From the NCBI GenBank assembly GCA_002794785.1, contig NBBA01000016.1:868001-932000 (forward strand): DNA of 64,000 nucleotides. The letters run 5' to 3'. The stretch comes from Coniferiporia sulphurascens (lineage: Eukaryota > Basidiomycota > Agaricomycetes > Hymenochaetales > Hymenochaetaceae). The position numbers were made by a program, and so were the translations under genes. This document shows, one piece after another, positions 43,626 through 55,800 of this stretch; the stretch's first letter is position 1; each line of letters opens with the position of its first letter. The notes under the pieces are model-generated. The model searched no databases. It was not told the DNA's origin and saw only the letters and a list, made by a program, of their open reading frames with translations.

Positions 43626-44465
43626 TCGATCTGGATTCCGAAACCCGAGGAAGGAGAGGGCTGAGAACTGCTTCTAATTGACTCTCTCGGTGACTTTGCA
43701 TGTCTTAGGTGTGGGAACGCGAAACGGTTAAGAGCATATATGAGTCACGGAATTTGTACTTTATTTAAAGAATAATCGGCTCGCATTATAAATACATAGA
43801 TTAATTTTCGAAAAGCTTTATATAGACCATAAATCATAGAATTATTGAAAATTTTGAGGCCACCACAAAAGTTGGACAAATACGAAATTTCGTGATTAGG
43901 TATCGAGTCACTTACGAAGTGTACTGTTTAAAAGACAAGCTTGGGGTGCAAAGATGCCCAGACATGGGAAACAAATCCGAATATAGTTGCCTCCTAAACT
44001 GCAAATTTGATCAAGCATTTGTGATTTGCTGTGGCCTTCATTCCGCATTTTGAGTAAAGCGTACCTACTATCCATCGACTGTATTGTTTTGGGATATAGG
44101 GGCGTGCTAAATCCAGAATATAGAAGACGGCCATTAGGATACAAATAGCAGACAAATTTACAATTTCAATAAGGATATAGGAAGCGGCCATATCCGGATT
44201 TGCTCCCCGTGAGAGGCTGAACAAGTATGGGCATGTAATTTCTCCATCTAGCACCTGATTTTCTCGCCCTTACAATACAGAGCATTATGCTTGTGGTAGC
44301 AAAGAACACGTTCAAAGCATCTTCGTACTGCAAACTAGTCACACCACTTCGCCGGCGATCTCTAGTAAAATTTGCATTGAGGTAAAGGAATGTAACAACA
44401 CATGAAAATCACAACGCTCCTGCGTCATGTTCACCAGAAGTAAGCACACGGTATATACTGGCACC
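43626..44465. other. Intergenic with repeat copy B
   Basis: AT-rich, containing the repeat at 43990-44240. No gene supported. Confidence 0.45.
43990..44240 (+). repeat. Diverged repeat, copy B (partner near 11055)
   Basis: Starts GCCTCCTAAACTGC and matches 11055-11297 in the same orientation with scattered differences and small gaps. The minus strand reads YILIEIVNLSAICILMAVFY and then ILDLARPYIPKQYSRW, a hydrophobic segment with a better-preserved frame than in copy A. Confidence 0.65.
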
Positions 44466-46082
44466 CTATCCCGACCCTGAATAATAAAAGAGATCCACGT
44501 CGTCGTCAATCCATAGTTCGACACCTGCCAAACCGCTGATTGAGACGAGGGAGCCTTGCACCTTTCCCGTAGCGCCTGCCAAAAGACCGGCGCCACCGTC
44601 GCTTCTGGGTTTCAATGGGAAAAGGGAAGACTGCGAGGCGACTTGCGCGAAGGCCGCCGAAGGTGCTGTAGGTACAGTGTACACCGCGGGGATGAGAGGC
44701 GTCGGGAGGGCGCTTGCGTTGGTGGCATCGGAGACCTTGATGTCGGGACTGGCGGCAAACGAGTACGAGGAAAATGATGGATCAAAGATGAGACCTAGAG
44801 ACAAGGTAGGCTCGAAAGGGGTGGAGGATGTAAAGGCCGAGTTAACAGGTAAGGCCGTGTTTGATGACGAACTTGGTGAGGAAAGCACGGCGGAAGAGTC
44901 AGGGGCGGGAGAAGAAAGTACGGCTACGGAAGACGAGGCTCTAGCGAGGACGGCAGAGCAAAGAGACATGTCCGTCGTGGATTTTGACAAGGAATGGGGT
45001 AAGTAGTTGCTGCCGACGCTAGAGGAGTTCTTGAGACTTTCGAAATTGCCTGATACGCTGGAGCCGCAACCGTGCTCAGAAGCCCTTTCAGTAAATGAAC
45101 CACTTGAACTTGAGGAACTCGAGCCAGATATGCTCTGTGCTACCGATTGGGGGGAAGGCAGAAGCACAGAGGAAAATACGATAGGATCATAATCAGACCC
45201 GTATGCAGCGGACTGCGGAGAAAGGTATTGAGACGAATCCAGTATCGGGGCTCTTAAACCTAGCCCACGAGCGACATCAACCGAAGTCGAACGCGAATCG
45301 GGGCCCCATATCTCCCGCGTTTCTCTGATTGGCGGAAGTGCGTCCATTGGAAACTGCAGACCAGGACCGGCGCGTATTGTGACGTTTAGATTCGGAGTGG
45401 ACGAAAGACGTTGGTGTGCTTGGTAGTCCTGAGGAGGGTGAGAAAGAGATGGAGAACTACGGGACGCATCAGTGGATTGGTCGAGCATACCACTGACTGC
45501 AAGTCCGATGTCGCGCTCGAAAGTCTCAGACCAAGCCCGCTGGAATGCAAGGACATCTTCAGTTGAGTCTACTGTGACGTGGATCTCCGGGATCTGAGGA
45601 CGAGCACGGAAGGGCCTGGCTATGCGAGGGCCGAAAGAGGAAAAACGTTCCCAAGTCTTTCTATTGGCACGGGCCCTATGGAAACTTGAAGCAGTCTCCC
45701 GGCCAGGAAGGAAAGCACTGCGCGGGCGTACAGGGAGCTCGAAAAGTGGAGCGTCATAATATAATTCGTCCTTCCCTTGGCTATTCCTTTCGAAACAGCT
45801 GCTTCTGTTGAGTTTCCTACTTAGTGTTGAGTTAAGGCCAAGCTCCTTCAGATTCCTGAGTTCCTCGAGCCACTTGCGATTGCGCTCGCGGTCTGCGAAT
45901 ACACAGAGACTGGGACTGCGCGCGAGCCGGTGAGCGCGGGCATTCCGCGCACGATTGGCGCAACGTAGAAGGAAGATAGTGAGGCTCAAAAAAACGAGGA
46001 TTGAGGCACCAGCAGGGATAATAATCTCGAGCGGGACTGACGGAGAAGTCAGTCCACTTTCGCCGCCTGACGAGTCCGACAT
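44466..46082 (-). CDS. Ser-rich single-pass membrane protein, function unknown
   Basis: Intronless frame of 538 aa when started at ATG 46082 (MSDSSGGESGLTSPS). One strong membrane segment lies at about residues 18-40 (IIIPAGASILVFLSLTIFLL) followed by a basic stop-transfer (RCANRARNARAHRLARS), so the bulk is predicted cytosolic. The rest is polar and Ser-rich, with serine runs near the middle and short conserved-looking blocks such as PEIHVTVDSTEDVLAFQRAW and TRAGPG-like turns. It ends VELWIDDDVDLFYYSGSG. The frame could extend upstream to 46316, but that part has no membrane or family signal. No known domain recognised. Such proteins are common hypotheticals in mushrooms. Confidence 0.68.
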   Translation of the reverse strand: MSDSSGGESGLTSPSVPLEIIIPAGASILVFLSLTIFLLRCANRARNARAHRLARSPSLCVFADRERNRKWLEELRNLKELGLNSTLSRKLNRSSCFERNSQGKDELYYDAPLFELPVRPRSAFLPGRETASSFHRARANRKTWERFSSFGPRIARPFRARPQIPEIHVTVDSTEDVLAFQRAWSETFERDIGLAVSGMLDQSTDASRSSPSLSHPPQDYQAHQRLSSTPNLNVTIRAGPGLQFPMDALPPIRETREIWGPDSRSTSVDVARGLGLRAPILDSSQYLSPQSAAYGSDYDPIVFSSVLLPSPQSVAQSISGSSSSSSSGSFTERASEHGCGSSVSGNFESLKNSSSVGSNYLPHSLSKSTTDMSLCSAVLARASSSVAVLSSPAPDSSAVLSSPSSSSNTALPVNSAFTSSTPFEPTLSLGLIFDPSFSSYSFAASPDIKVSDATNASALPTPLIPAVYTVPTAPSAAFAQVASQSSLFPLKPRSDGGAGLLAGATGKVQGSLVSISGLAGVELWIDDDVDLFYYSGSG

Positions 46083-46952
46083 AGAGGGATAAGGAAACGA
46101 GTGTGGTGTAAAAGAAGGAAGTGTGTAGCGAGCGACGAATAGTTGTGAGTTGTGTTCGATGGTGGAGGTCGTAGTTGAGGACGGAGGAGAATATACGAGA
46201 ACTTGAAACGAGACCAGTTCCAGCGGAAATGGCTGGGCTGACTGACTGAAATGGGCTGCCAGCCCAGAAACCCAGCAGGTTCGACCAAGGTAGGGTCTGT
46301 ACCGCAAAAGGCCCACCCTTTTTCGGGGAAGGATTCGTTACATTGCCACTGGCACAACCTGCGTAGATATCCGACAATGGTTAGCACTAGTAAGGGGCGG
46401 AAACAGCGCGGCCTGTTGGATGGACCAAGCCTCAAAGGCGCAAAAGACTTGCGAGAATCATAGACATCACCAACTGTCTCTCCCCATTCCAGCCTTTGGC
46501 CGGTAAATCAATCGGTGCAAATGCAGTCCGCCGTCAAGTGGCGTGAAAAGCAATCAGCAAACCATGGGACGACAAGTCCTCCGAATATAGACCGAGGAGT
46601 GTCAGTGCACCTGAGGAACCTAGAGCACTCAAATCCCAGTTTAGAGAAACGAGTGGTACGGAGGGATTCTTCAAAAGTATGGCTGTGGCCTTTCAGTGTT
46701 GAGACTAGGTTAGGTGAGTGCTCAGGCTACATGTTCGAATGAACCGGGATTTCCAACAATTACATAAGCGACGACTAGATCTACACCATATTAAAGGTAT
46801 AGTAACAAAAGAGATTAAGGACGATATCTGTTTTATTCTATTTTAGAGGTTTGACGGAAAAATTTCGTGTAGAAAGGATGTCCCTGACGTCCATCGCTAC
46901 CATCAAGGCAAGATATAAATCTACCGCCGAGCGTGGCAGCCCTCATTATCCA
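46083..46952. other. Intergenic; no gene seen
   Basis: Upstream region of the Ser-rich gene and downstream flank of the first DUF6533 gene. No supported coding content. Confidence 0.5.
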
Positions 46953-48609
46953 TTAAAACCAGACACTTGGATGATCCGCTCCCGGGTAACTGAGAACGGA
47001 CGGCCTTCTTTGAAGGTTTCCTTTTGCCAGGTCTAGCTGTGCAAGTGGGAATTCGTTGTCGTTGTCCTCAAACTCGCTCTCGTTGGTTTCTTTGCTTGTA
47101 CGAAGTAGATTCAAGAAAGCACGGGAGGAGACCGTCGTGACCAACGTTCCAGAAAAACTTCAAACATGCTGATACATTAGTAAATGTGGGGCGAGCTGAT
47201 AGGAAGCATGACACACATCACTCCGAGATAAAACAGGGAAAGCTGCGTTGATGATCTCTGTATCAGCGGTGACGACTAAATCGATCGAACCGGATGCATA
47301 CGTACTGGGGCAGATGATGTGAGAACCAGATTCAACAGTCGCATGCCTTCCAAAGAAACAAGGATCAACGGTGATCGACGTTACACAGAATATTGTAGGG
47401 GCCTACTAATTAAAGTCTATTTTCGAGGAATGTCACCAGTCAGCCTCGGACTACTAGGATGATCTGTCCTAGTAGACAGCTCACCAGGAAGAAAAGAAGC
47501 CCATCACGGTACATAATAACCAATAGGCGCTGACTTTCTAACCGAGGGCGAGTGAGAGCATTCAGCAACAGGAGAGTAATGGCGAACACGTCAGAGGCAA
47601 CCTGTGTAGTGCAGTATTCAGTTATACATGTTGATGAATCAGGATAGATATCCTAAACGACCAAAGGACTCACCGCTGGTGCATAAATGCCGATCGCTGT
47701 GTGGGGTGTGAGCGATGTGAAGCATGTGCGGATGCCGAAGAGGTCAACGTATTGAATACTTCCTAATCCCATTTACCGTGGAAGATTCAGCTTGTAACTT
47801 GATAAGAGGGTGGTATAGACTTGCCTCTGATTTTGGCCATAGTTATGGATAGGGAAATCCATGCGATTGCCTTGCAAACAATGAGTGAGCCAACCAGCAC
47901 TCGGGATCCGAGAGGGTCAAAATTCCACAAGCAGAATAGACGGTAGAAAACGACACCTATCGAAACCTTGTCAGTCAAAATGGTGAAAAGCAAAAAGGTG
48001 CCTTACCCGAGGCCGCTATTTCCACAAAAACGACTGAGATAGACGTGAGAAGAATCGCACGCACACACCTATTACATGAAGGAGTTCAATAAGAACGAGA
48101 TTGATATCATAGAATGTTCACTGAGAAATATCATCAGCAACAATCTCATAGAGTTATGCATGTCGAAGGATTAACCCATTGTGTGCTGAGGTTGAATGGC
48201 GGCGCGAGCACTTATAGTAAGAGAAATAAGATCTATACGTGTTTGACGACTCGGTAGATCATCGTACGCACTGAATACTGCAACTATAGCCACCGAAACC
48301 ATCATGTAGCGAGCAACGAGGAAAATGAGCTTTGCAGCTAGGAGACTCTTTCCACCTTTCTTGACAGGCCAGAGTGTAGACCATACAAGCTGTACTTCAC
48401 TAGGAAGCGTAAGAATGATGTCGTATGCCAAGAGCGCAGTACCAGACACTTAATAATCATTCAGTAGTGTCAGTATCACTCTTATTTCGATCAATCAAGT
48501 AAGAGGGATAAAGGGACTGGCAAGGGTACTCACTCGTAAAAAACGTAATCGCAACTAGATGCTCGAGCTCGGTGAGCGGTTCCTCAGCGCGACTCAAGAT
48601 TTGAAGCAT
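46953..48609 (-). CDS. DUF6533-type membrane protein A
   Basis: Multi-pass membrane protein with the DUF6533 N-terminal domain. The chosen start is ATG 48609: MLQILSRAEEPLTELEHLVA, then an intron and SGTALLAYDIILTLPSEVQ, LVWSTLWPVKKGGK, AAKLIFLVARYMMVSVAIVA, the family signature. Later exons give FGIRTCFTSLTPHTAIGIYA (about 47680-47740), IGVVFYRLFCLWNFDPLGSR (about 47930-47960), VASDVFAITLLLLNALTRPR and LLVIMYRDGLLFFL (about 47490-47620). The last exon reads FSGTLVTTVSSRAFLNLLR with an acidic tail, stopping at 46953. The order of the middle exons on the genome matches the family, but I could not fix every splice site between 47145 and 47500, so damage there is possible. Paralogue of 50020-51548. 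Function unknown. Confidence 0.75.
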
Positions 48610-50019
48610 CTTGTATGCCAGGACGAGGGAGTGGTGGAAAGGGCTAGGTTTTATACGGCCTTTATCATGCCCTATTAATATTTCAAAACGCGGCGCTAAT
48701 AGATGATTCCCAGCATTAGGGATCCGATGGGTTCTGAGGTAGGATGCTTCCGCGCCCTGTCTACCATGATCTAACCTGGGACTGTCCGTGTTTCCCAAGG
48801 ACACCAAGATTGAATCAAATATGTGAGAGCCCATGTGAGAACAGGGAGAATCATCGAAACGAACAGTTAGTCCGGCAAAGAAAGAAAGAAAGAGGGGGAT
48901 TATGCACGATCGTGTTCATCGTCAATGACTGTTGTGGCTGATCCATATATTGTTCATGCAATTATGATCCAGCGTCAACCACGATGACCGAGTGTGCAAA
49001 TGGCACATTTGTATAGGACGTCACCAAACGAGGTGACACTGCGGATTGAAAACAACCTAAGTAGTCGAGAATAGAGATGGTGTTTGCACTGCGATGGCAT
49101 GCACTGTTCGTCTCCGTTCACGTACGGGTACTGCCTTGATGTATGTAGTCCGTCACCATCGGTAAATCAATCTTCCAAGATCTAGTAAAGCAAAAAGGAT
49201 TTATCGTTGGCATATAAATGAAGATGAGATCACTAACGATATGAATTGGCTGACTCACGTAAAGTGGTGGAAGTGAGATGACGACCTCAGCCGGAAGTTG
49301 CCAAATGCAATCGAATTCATTACGTACGAGGAAATACACCCGTCGATCAGTCACCTACCAGTCTCACAATATCGGCCGAAACTTGCTTGTTGAACAAAAC
49401 AAAACAAGATCATCTGAAACAACCACAACGAAAACGCGGAGACACAAGGCCGATGTATAAGAGTTCAACTCATCAGCGTGCACAATTTTCTCCTTGAGTC
49501 CGTGACATGTGTTACCCGGGCCACGATTATGATGGCGAAGCGCGGCGAGTGTTGTAGAGTATAATTCAAGTTGTAGTCAGGCATATTGGACAAGGATGAC
49601 TCTCCCATCGGAACTTATGTACCCAGAGCCCCGGACAAAAACTCCTTGAGCCCGTGAGTGATCTTTGCCGTCAGAACCTCGAAGGGAGATGGCCTTATTG
49701 AAGCGCGTTCACGCAACTTCCTTCACTTTATAAATTCATAGTATAGTAACATCACAACTTGACACACCTCCGAATCCAATGCATACAACAATCGTAGCTT
49801 TGGTCCTATCCTTCTAGCAGCCAAACCGGGGTATGACCATCTCCGCAGCACACGACGCGAGCCAACCCACTAGAAACCCGAGAGTAACACAGGCGTTATC
49901 ATCTATCTTGGCTGTAGAGCCGTGCCATTCGATCATGACGCGACCTGTAAATATTTCGTTTATGGGTGCCCTGCATCCATTTAATTATAAATATTCCGAG
50001 CCGGAAGCCTGCTGGCAGG
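48610..50019. other. Intergenic between the two DUF6533 genes
   Basis: No supported gene. A minus-strand fragment at about 49250-49360 (CIWQLPAEVVISLPPLY) faintly recalls a DUF6533 motif and might be a third, decayed family member; too little remains to call it. Confidence 0.4.
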
Positions 50020-51548
50020 CTATATATCTTCCTCTAGCTCATCATCATGCAAGATCGTCTTGACCCGGTACTTGGAGTCATTGGAAGAAAACAGCCCGAG
50101 TAAAGCCCGGGAGGAGACCGTCGTAACCATTGCTCCCGAAAATCTATTCATAGTTGGAATTGAGCCAAAAATGCATAGTATAATCTTATACCCACATTAT
50201 TCCCATGGGATAAAGCTCATGCTTGATAAAAATACTTTTAACGAGATCACAATCAGCGACGAGGGGCACTGCATGTACTTACATCTACAGGCCCTATGAC
50301 GAGGTTCAGAAGCCGCATGCCTGACACAATCACGGTATATTAGCGACGCTGATCAATCAGAGACGGGAAAGAGCTTTACTTATAACAGTCTATAGATGAG
50401 GAGACAAGTTCTCAGCCACGAAAATGAAACGAATACAAACACTGGGTCAAGGTGCTTACTAAAAAAAAGATGAGTCCATCACGATATAATATCCCTGTTA
50501 AGCGTTGGCCTTCTACGCGAGGTCGCGACAGGGCGTTTAATAGTAGAAGTGCAAGTGCTGATGCATCAAATACTACCTAAGAAACATGGTGGAATATCGA
50601 AGTTAATGTCGTAGTTTATACTGAAAATGACAACGCACGAGCAGCGCCCATGTCGCGAAGTATTTTCCTGAAATCCTATTTCTTGAGAAGCACATGCCAA
50701 TAGCAGGCCCGAAATCTAGGAAAGTGGTTTTTTCTATGTAAAGTATCTGAGAGTCATTCTGTGCCGATATTTTTGGAAGACATGCCTGCTGCATCTGATA
50801 TATTATCAATTGCCAGGGACCAGACTAGTCCCATGAAAGCGAAGGATACACCAAGTAGGATGCGTGTTTGGAGACGTCCGAATCGCCATAAAGACTGCAG
50901 TCGGTAGATGACGACACCTGCGTTTGACCATATGCGGTGAGTAATATGTAGCACCCGCTATGCTTATACCAAAAGCATACATACCTGATGCCACTGTTTC
51001 GACCAAAATGTCTGTACCATAAACGTAAACGATTGAGTCTCTGCACCTTAGCATGAAGGCTATGTGAGTTTCATTAGTGAATAGCTATTTAAGAACTGTC
51101 AAGAACTAGAATTTATATCAGCTATAAAGTTACGACTCAAGGAACGACCATGCTTACCCATTGTTCGCTTCGTTCGACGATTGGTATCATCTCTATGATT
51201 TTTGTCTTCAGTTAGTAACGTATTTTATCGCACTATACAAGCTTGGGGTGCGCACGCATTAACGCAATAATAGAATTAACAAGCATTGTATATCTCGTGA
51301 TAAGATACAACAGTTTCGTCTTGATTAAGCTTTTTTTCCCGTATCGAGCGGTTAGTGTCACCCAAACAAGCCGTACTTCATCAGGGAGCGTAAGCAAGAT
51401 ATCGTAGGCGAATGCCGATGTTACAGATACTAGCAATTTTATCATGAGATTAGACAGGCATTACGCGGGTTTTGAAAAAGTACTTACTTAACACGTATCG
51501 CACGATATAGAGAGAGGCTAAACGATTTACAGTGTTTAAGCCAGACAT
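50020..51548 (-). CDS. DUF6533-type membrane protein B
   Basis: Paralogue of 46953-48609, same strand. Exon 1 (start 51548) MSGLNTVNRLASLYIVRYVL, then an intron and VTSAFAYDILLTLPDEVRLV, TKLLYLITRYTMLVNSIIAL. Subsequent exons: AFMLRCRDSIVYVYGTDILV (about 51000-51060), GVVIYRLQSLWRFGRLQTRI and LLGVSFAFMGLVWSLAI (about 50815-50925), VVFDASALALLLLNALSRPR with LTGILYRDGLIFF (about 50460-50575), and a terminal exon FSGAMVTTVSSRALLGLFSS ending DDELEEDI at TAG 50020-50022. The AMVTTVSSR block is nearly identical to that of copy A. The domain is restricted to basidiomycetes as far as I know and has no defined role. Some middle splice sites are approximate. Confidence 0.78.
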
Positions 51549-52820
51549 AGCGTGAGATCTCCGGAGGTTTGAGCAGAAAATATGCAGGAGGAGGCATTCT
51601 CTTAAGAGCTTTTTCGACGCGGCGTACGAACAGCTTTACTTGATTACAAGTTAGAAATGATTGTTGCCCTTGGACACCACAAATATCTCGTTGGCACGAA
51701 GATCATTGCAGAAGTCACTAGAAATGATCGCGTTGATGATGCATCTTCGCAGTTAGTCGATTTATGGCGTTTAAGACGTATTAGACGGCCCTTTTTTGAG
51801 AATCTTGTGGGAGGAGATAGCGATCATACACTCAACTCATAATGGACTGACTGCAACTCACAACCACAGCACAGTTGCCAAGTCCGAGTATACACGGCAA
51901 CATTCGAATTAAAGATCAGAGAATGTCTGAAATGCCCGCATTCCTACGCAACGTATCCAACACTGATTGCCGTGGTAGCCCGTGTGGGTAGAGGCGTCAA
52001 GAAATGATCAAAGAATTACTGATATATCGGTTGCTTAGACACCTCGAGCGTACTCCGAAGGAGTCGCTGATGCTTGGTGTTACCCATGGACACTGACGGT
52101 CGTGCCAAACTCCATACAAGGGCATATGATCCAATAGCGAGACAAGGGATAGATAGGTAATAGCTCACCCAAGCCCTTGCCGGGGACGGAAGTAGTGGAG
52201 CGTTGAAACAGTGCGCACAATGTGATAAAGGAGTTGCGATGCCAGTGCACAGCATCGAGCGTAGAAGTATAAGATTATCTAGCATTCACAAGCGGGACCG
52301 ATCCGATTGAGAGAGGCGTGTTACATCCAGGGATGGAAACAAGAGCGAAAGGCTGCGTGCTTGGAGTACCCATTATTACTGCGGCATGCCGTCAAAAGCA
52401 TTGGATTTGAGGCATCGACAAGCTTGCTTTCTTTGCATCAGAGCATCCAGAGCTCCGGTAAAGATCCCCCCTACCCAGCTCGTCCAGCTGAGAATCCGCG
52501 CGTGCACCCTCCTGTTGTTAATGGAATCGTGACATCGTTCACCGCAGACCGATGAGGATAGCCTCGACAGTAGATAGCAGACATATGGGGTGACGACACC
52601 TCACACCTCTCTGAGAAACAGAAGAGTACGGGGCCAGGGAAAGTAGAGCTGGTTGTATTGTTCCTCGTCGTCGAAGGTGGGTGGAAGATGGCGAAGGTCG
52701 TCGCGGTTGACGGTCGCTAAAGTATGATCACGTGCTGCAAGCCAACACGCGTCGCCTAGAAGTTAACGCGCATGCCGCAGGCGTCGTGCTCCTTGTCTTT
52801 CTTTACCGTTCATCTCGACC
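51549..52820. other. Intergenic; no gene seen
   Basis: Divergent region between the DUF6533 gene and CSE1. Short frames without motifs. The last 150 bases are the CSE1 promoter and leader. Confidence 0.45.
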
Positions 52821-55800
52821 ATGTCTGACCTTCCATCGCTCCTGCTCGCGTCTCTCAATCCTACAACACGCAAGCAAGCAGAGCAGAATCTTGCGGCCCT
52901 TTCAGCGCGGCCAGGTTTTCTACCCGTGCTTCTACAGCTCATTCTCAGTCCCACGCAGGATCGATCTGTCCGATTGGCAGGGAGTGTCTTTCTGAAGAAT
53001 ACTGTAAAACGGAGATGGGAAGAGGTCAAATATCTTTCTAACATATATGCGAACTGGTGCTGACGGAAATTAGGACGAACCACTCATCCCAGAAGGGGAG
53101 AAGGGTCACTTGCGCTCGCTACTCGTCCCCGCCATGATTACTCTTTCAGGGCCGACCGACAAAAATTTACGAGCTCAAGTTGCAGAGACTGTGTCCATTA
53201 TTGCAGGATACGATTTTCCGGAACGGTGGGATAACCTCATTGATGTAAGTAAACTGTCTTCTCTTTTACGCTTTACATCGCTGTATGCGCTCCCAAGGAG
53301 CTCTGTTTCTTCTGTGGCCTTAAATCACAGCCTCAAAGGAACTACACGGGCTATCTATACTAGCAAATCTCCTGCTCTGCATCACCATTTTGAAATAATG
53401 GAAACTCATAATTGCTTCACCAGCAACTCGTTCAAGCCCTTTCACCATCACCTGAGTCTTATTCCACGAATTTGTCCGTCCTTGAGACAGCACATTCAAT
53501 ATTTGGCCGCTGGCGCTCCGAAATGCGTTCGAACGAACTTTACACTGTTATCAACTTTGTCCTTTCTAGGTTCGTAGAGCCGTTCTTGCAGGTGTTCCGG
53601 TACACTGCAGCTCTGCTGCTAGATAAACCCCTGCCTTCAAAACAGGATGCGGAAACAATCGCGCAAGCAATGGTTGTAATGCTCAATCTTTTCTACGACC
53701 TGGCTTGCCAAGACTTGCCTCCTGCACTTGAAGATGCTCAAGCTGAATTCTTTGGTCCTGAGTCTGGCATGTTTGTGCGTTTCCTTGCCTGGGATCCGAC
53801 GGAACTGCAGACCGATGCGGATGAACCGACGCCAAGCGTTGCGTCGCAGATTAAAACCGCAATCTTCGAGCTGGCAGAACTCTACACACACAGGTATCCG
53901 GAGCTTCTCACGAGCTCAGCATCTGTCGAGTCATTCGTACGCGCGCTGTGGACTCTTCTTGGCGGCGGTCAGCGTTCTGGTCTTGCGTACGATGGACTTG
54001 TCTCGCAGTCGTTGCGTTTCCTTAGCACTGCAATCCGTTCGGGAAACTACCGCGGCATCTTTGAGAGCAAGGAAACAATTGCGGGACTTGTGGAAGGCGT
54101 CGTTGTTCCGAACGTAACGCTACGTGAGCATGAAGTCGAGCAATTCGAAGACGACCCTCTCGAATATGTGCGCCTCGACTTGTCTTTTGCGAGCGCGAGT
54201 GCTGCGGTGGGATCGGGCGGGCTGACTGCGGAAGGGACAACGCGCCGTCAGGCGGCTGCGGATGTTCTGCGCGCGCTCGTTGCAAGTGGTTTCGAAACTG
54301 ACACAACGGAGGTGGTACTCGGTTGGGTTGGTCGTGGGTTGCAAACATATTCTTCTGACCCGCGTGGTGAGGATACGTGGAAACGAAAAGATGAGAGTGT
54401 GTATCTCCTAACGGCCGTTGCAACACGCGGTGCGACTGCTCAGGCACGTCTTCTGATTTATGAAGGGCGGACGCGAATGCTGATGGCCCTGTAGCAAGGA
54501 GTAACGAGCACGAATGTGCTAGTCGACGTCGTACAATTTTTCTCACAGCATGTCTTCCAGGACCTGCAAGCTGAAGCAGATGCCGTACATCCGATCCTTC
54601 AAGTTGACGCTATTCGTTTCCTCTACTCATTCCGTAATCAAGTGAGTCTCCCCATCGGATCACCTCGTTGATGTCTTCTAAAGTACGTTCTTTGCTACCA
54701 AGCTCACAAAAGAACAACTCATATCTGTTCTGCCATTCCTCCTCCGCCACCTCGGCTCCGCAAATTATGTCTGCTACACTTATGCTGCTACGACGATCGA
54801 GCGTATCCTTTTCATTAAGCGCGGCACGCAGCTTCTGTCAGTACTTCCGCATATGCAAATTTACTAAAAACAATAATCTCATTTCGTCTTCAGCTTCAAC
54901 CATGAAGATACCCGCGAGATTGCCCCGCAAATCCTCAACGTTGCCTTAACTAAAATTGAATCAGGCGGGACGCCCGAAAAAATCGCCGAAAACGACTACT
55001 TAATGAAATGTGTGTGATGAATACGGTTATGTCTGGGCTTCATTCTTACCAACTCTTAGGTGCCATGCGGGTCATACTCATCGCTCGCACAACCCTTGCA
55101 ACGGATTATGAGAACCTTCTTCGTCGTCTAGTCAGCATCCTTGGCGCTATCGCCAAAAACCCGAGCAATCCAAACTTTGACCAATACCTATTCGAGAGTA
55201 TTTCCGCCCTTATTAGGTACGGATATTAAAGATTTACTACGGGTCAACTTATTTGACGTACCACAGATTCACCACCGCCGCCTCCCCACAGACGTTACCC
55301 GCATTTGAGCAAGGCCTGTTCACGCCGATGACCTACATTCTACAGCAGGATATTGATCGTGAGTGGGTAATGAGGAGCCTTGATAGTTCATTGATCAATG
55401 TAATTCTTTTCCACAGAGTTTATTCCATACGTCTTCCAAATCCTTTCGCAGATGCTCGAACTACACCAGGGTGATCTTCCCGCAGATTACCGCTCCCTTC
55501 TCCCCTTCCTGCTTCAGCCTGCAAGCTGGGCACAAAAAGGCAGCATACCGGGGCTCGTACGCCTGCTCAAAGCGTTCCTGCGACGTGACGGAGCTCAGCT
55601 TGCCAGCACGGGCCAATTCACTAGCGTCCTCGCTGTGGTGCAGCAGAAGCTTATCCCGTCGAAAGTGAACGACGCTTGGGGTTTCGAGCTGCTCCAGACC
55701 ATCCTCCGGTTCATTCCGGTCACGCCCCTGAGCCAGTACATGAAGAGCATTATTACAATGTTGCTCACTCGTCTGCAGACGGCACGGACGGAGAGCTACT

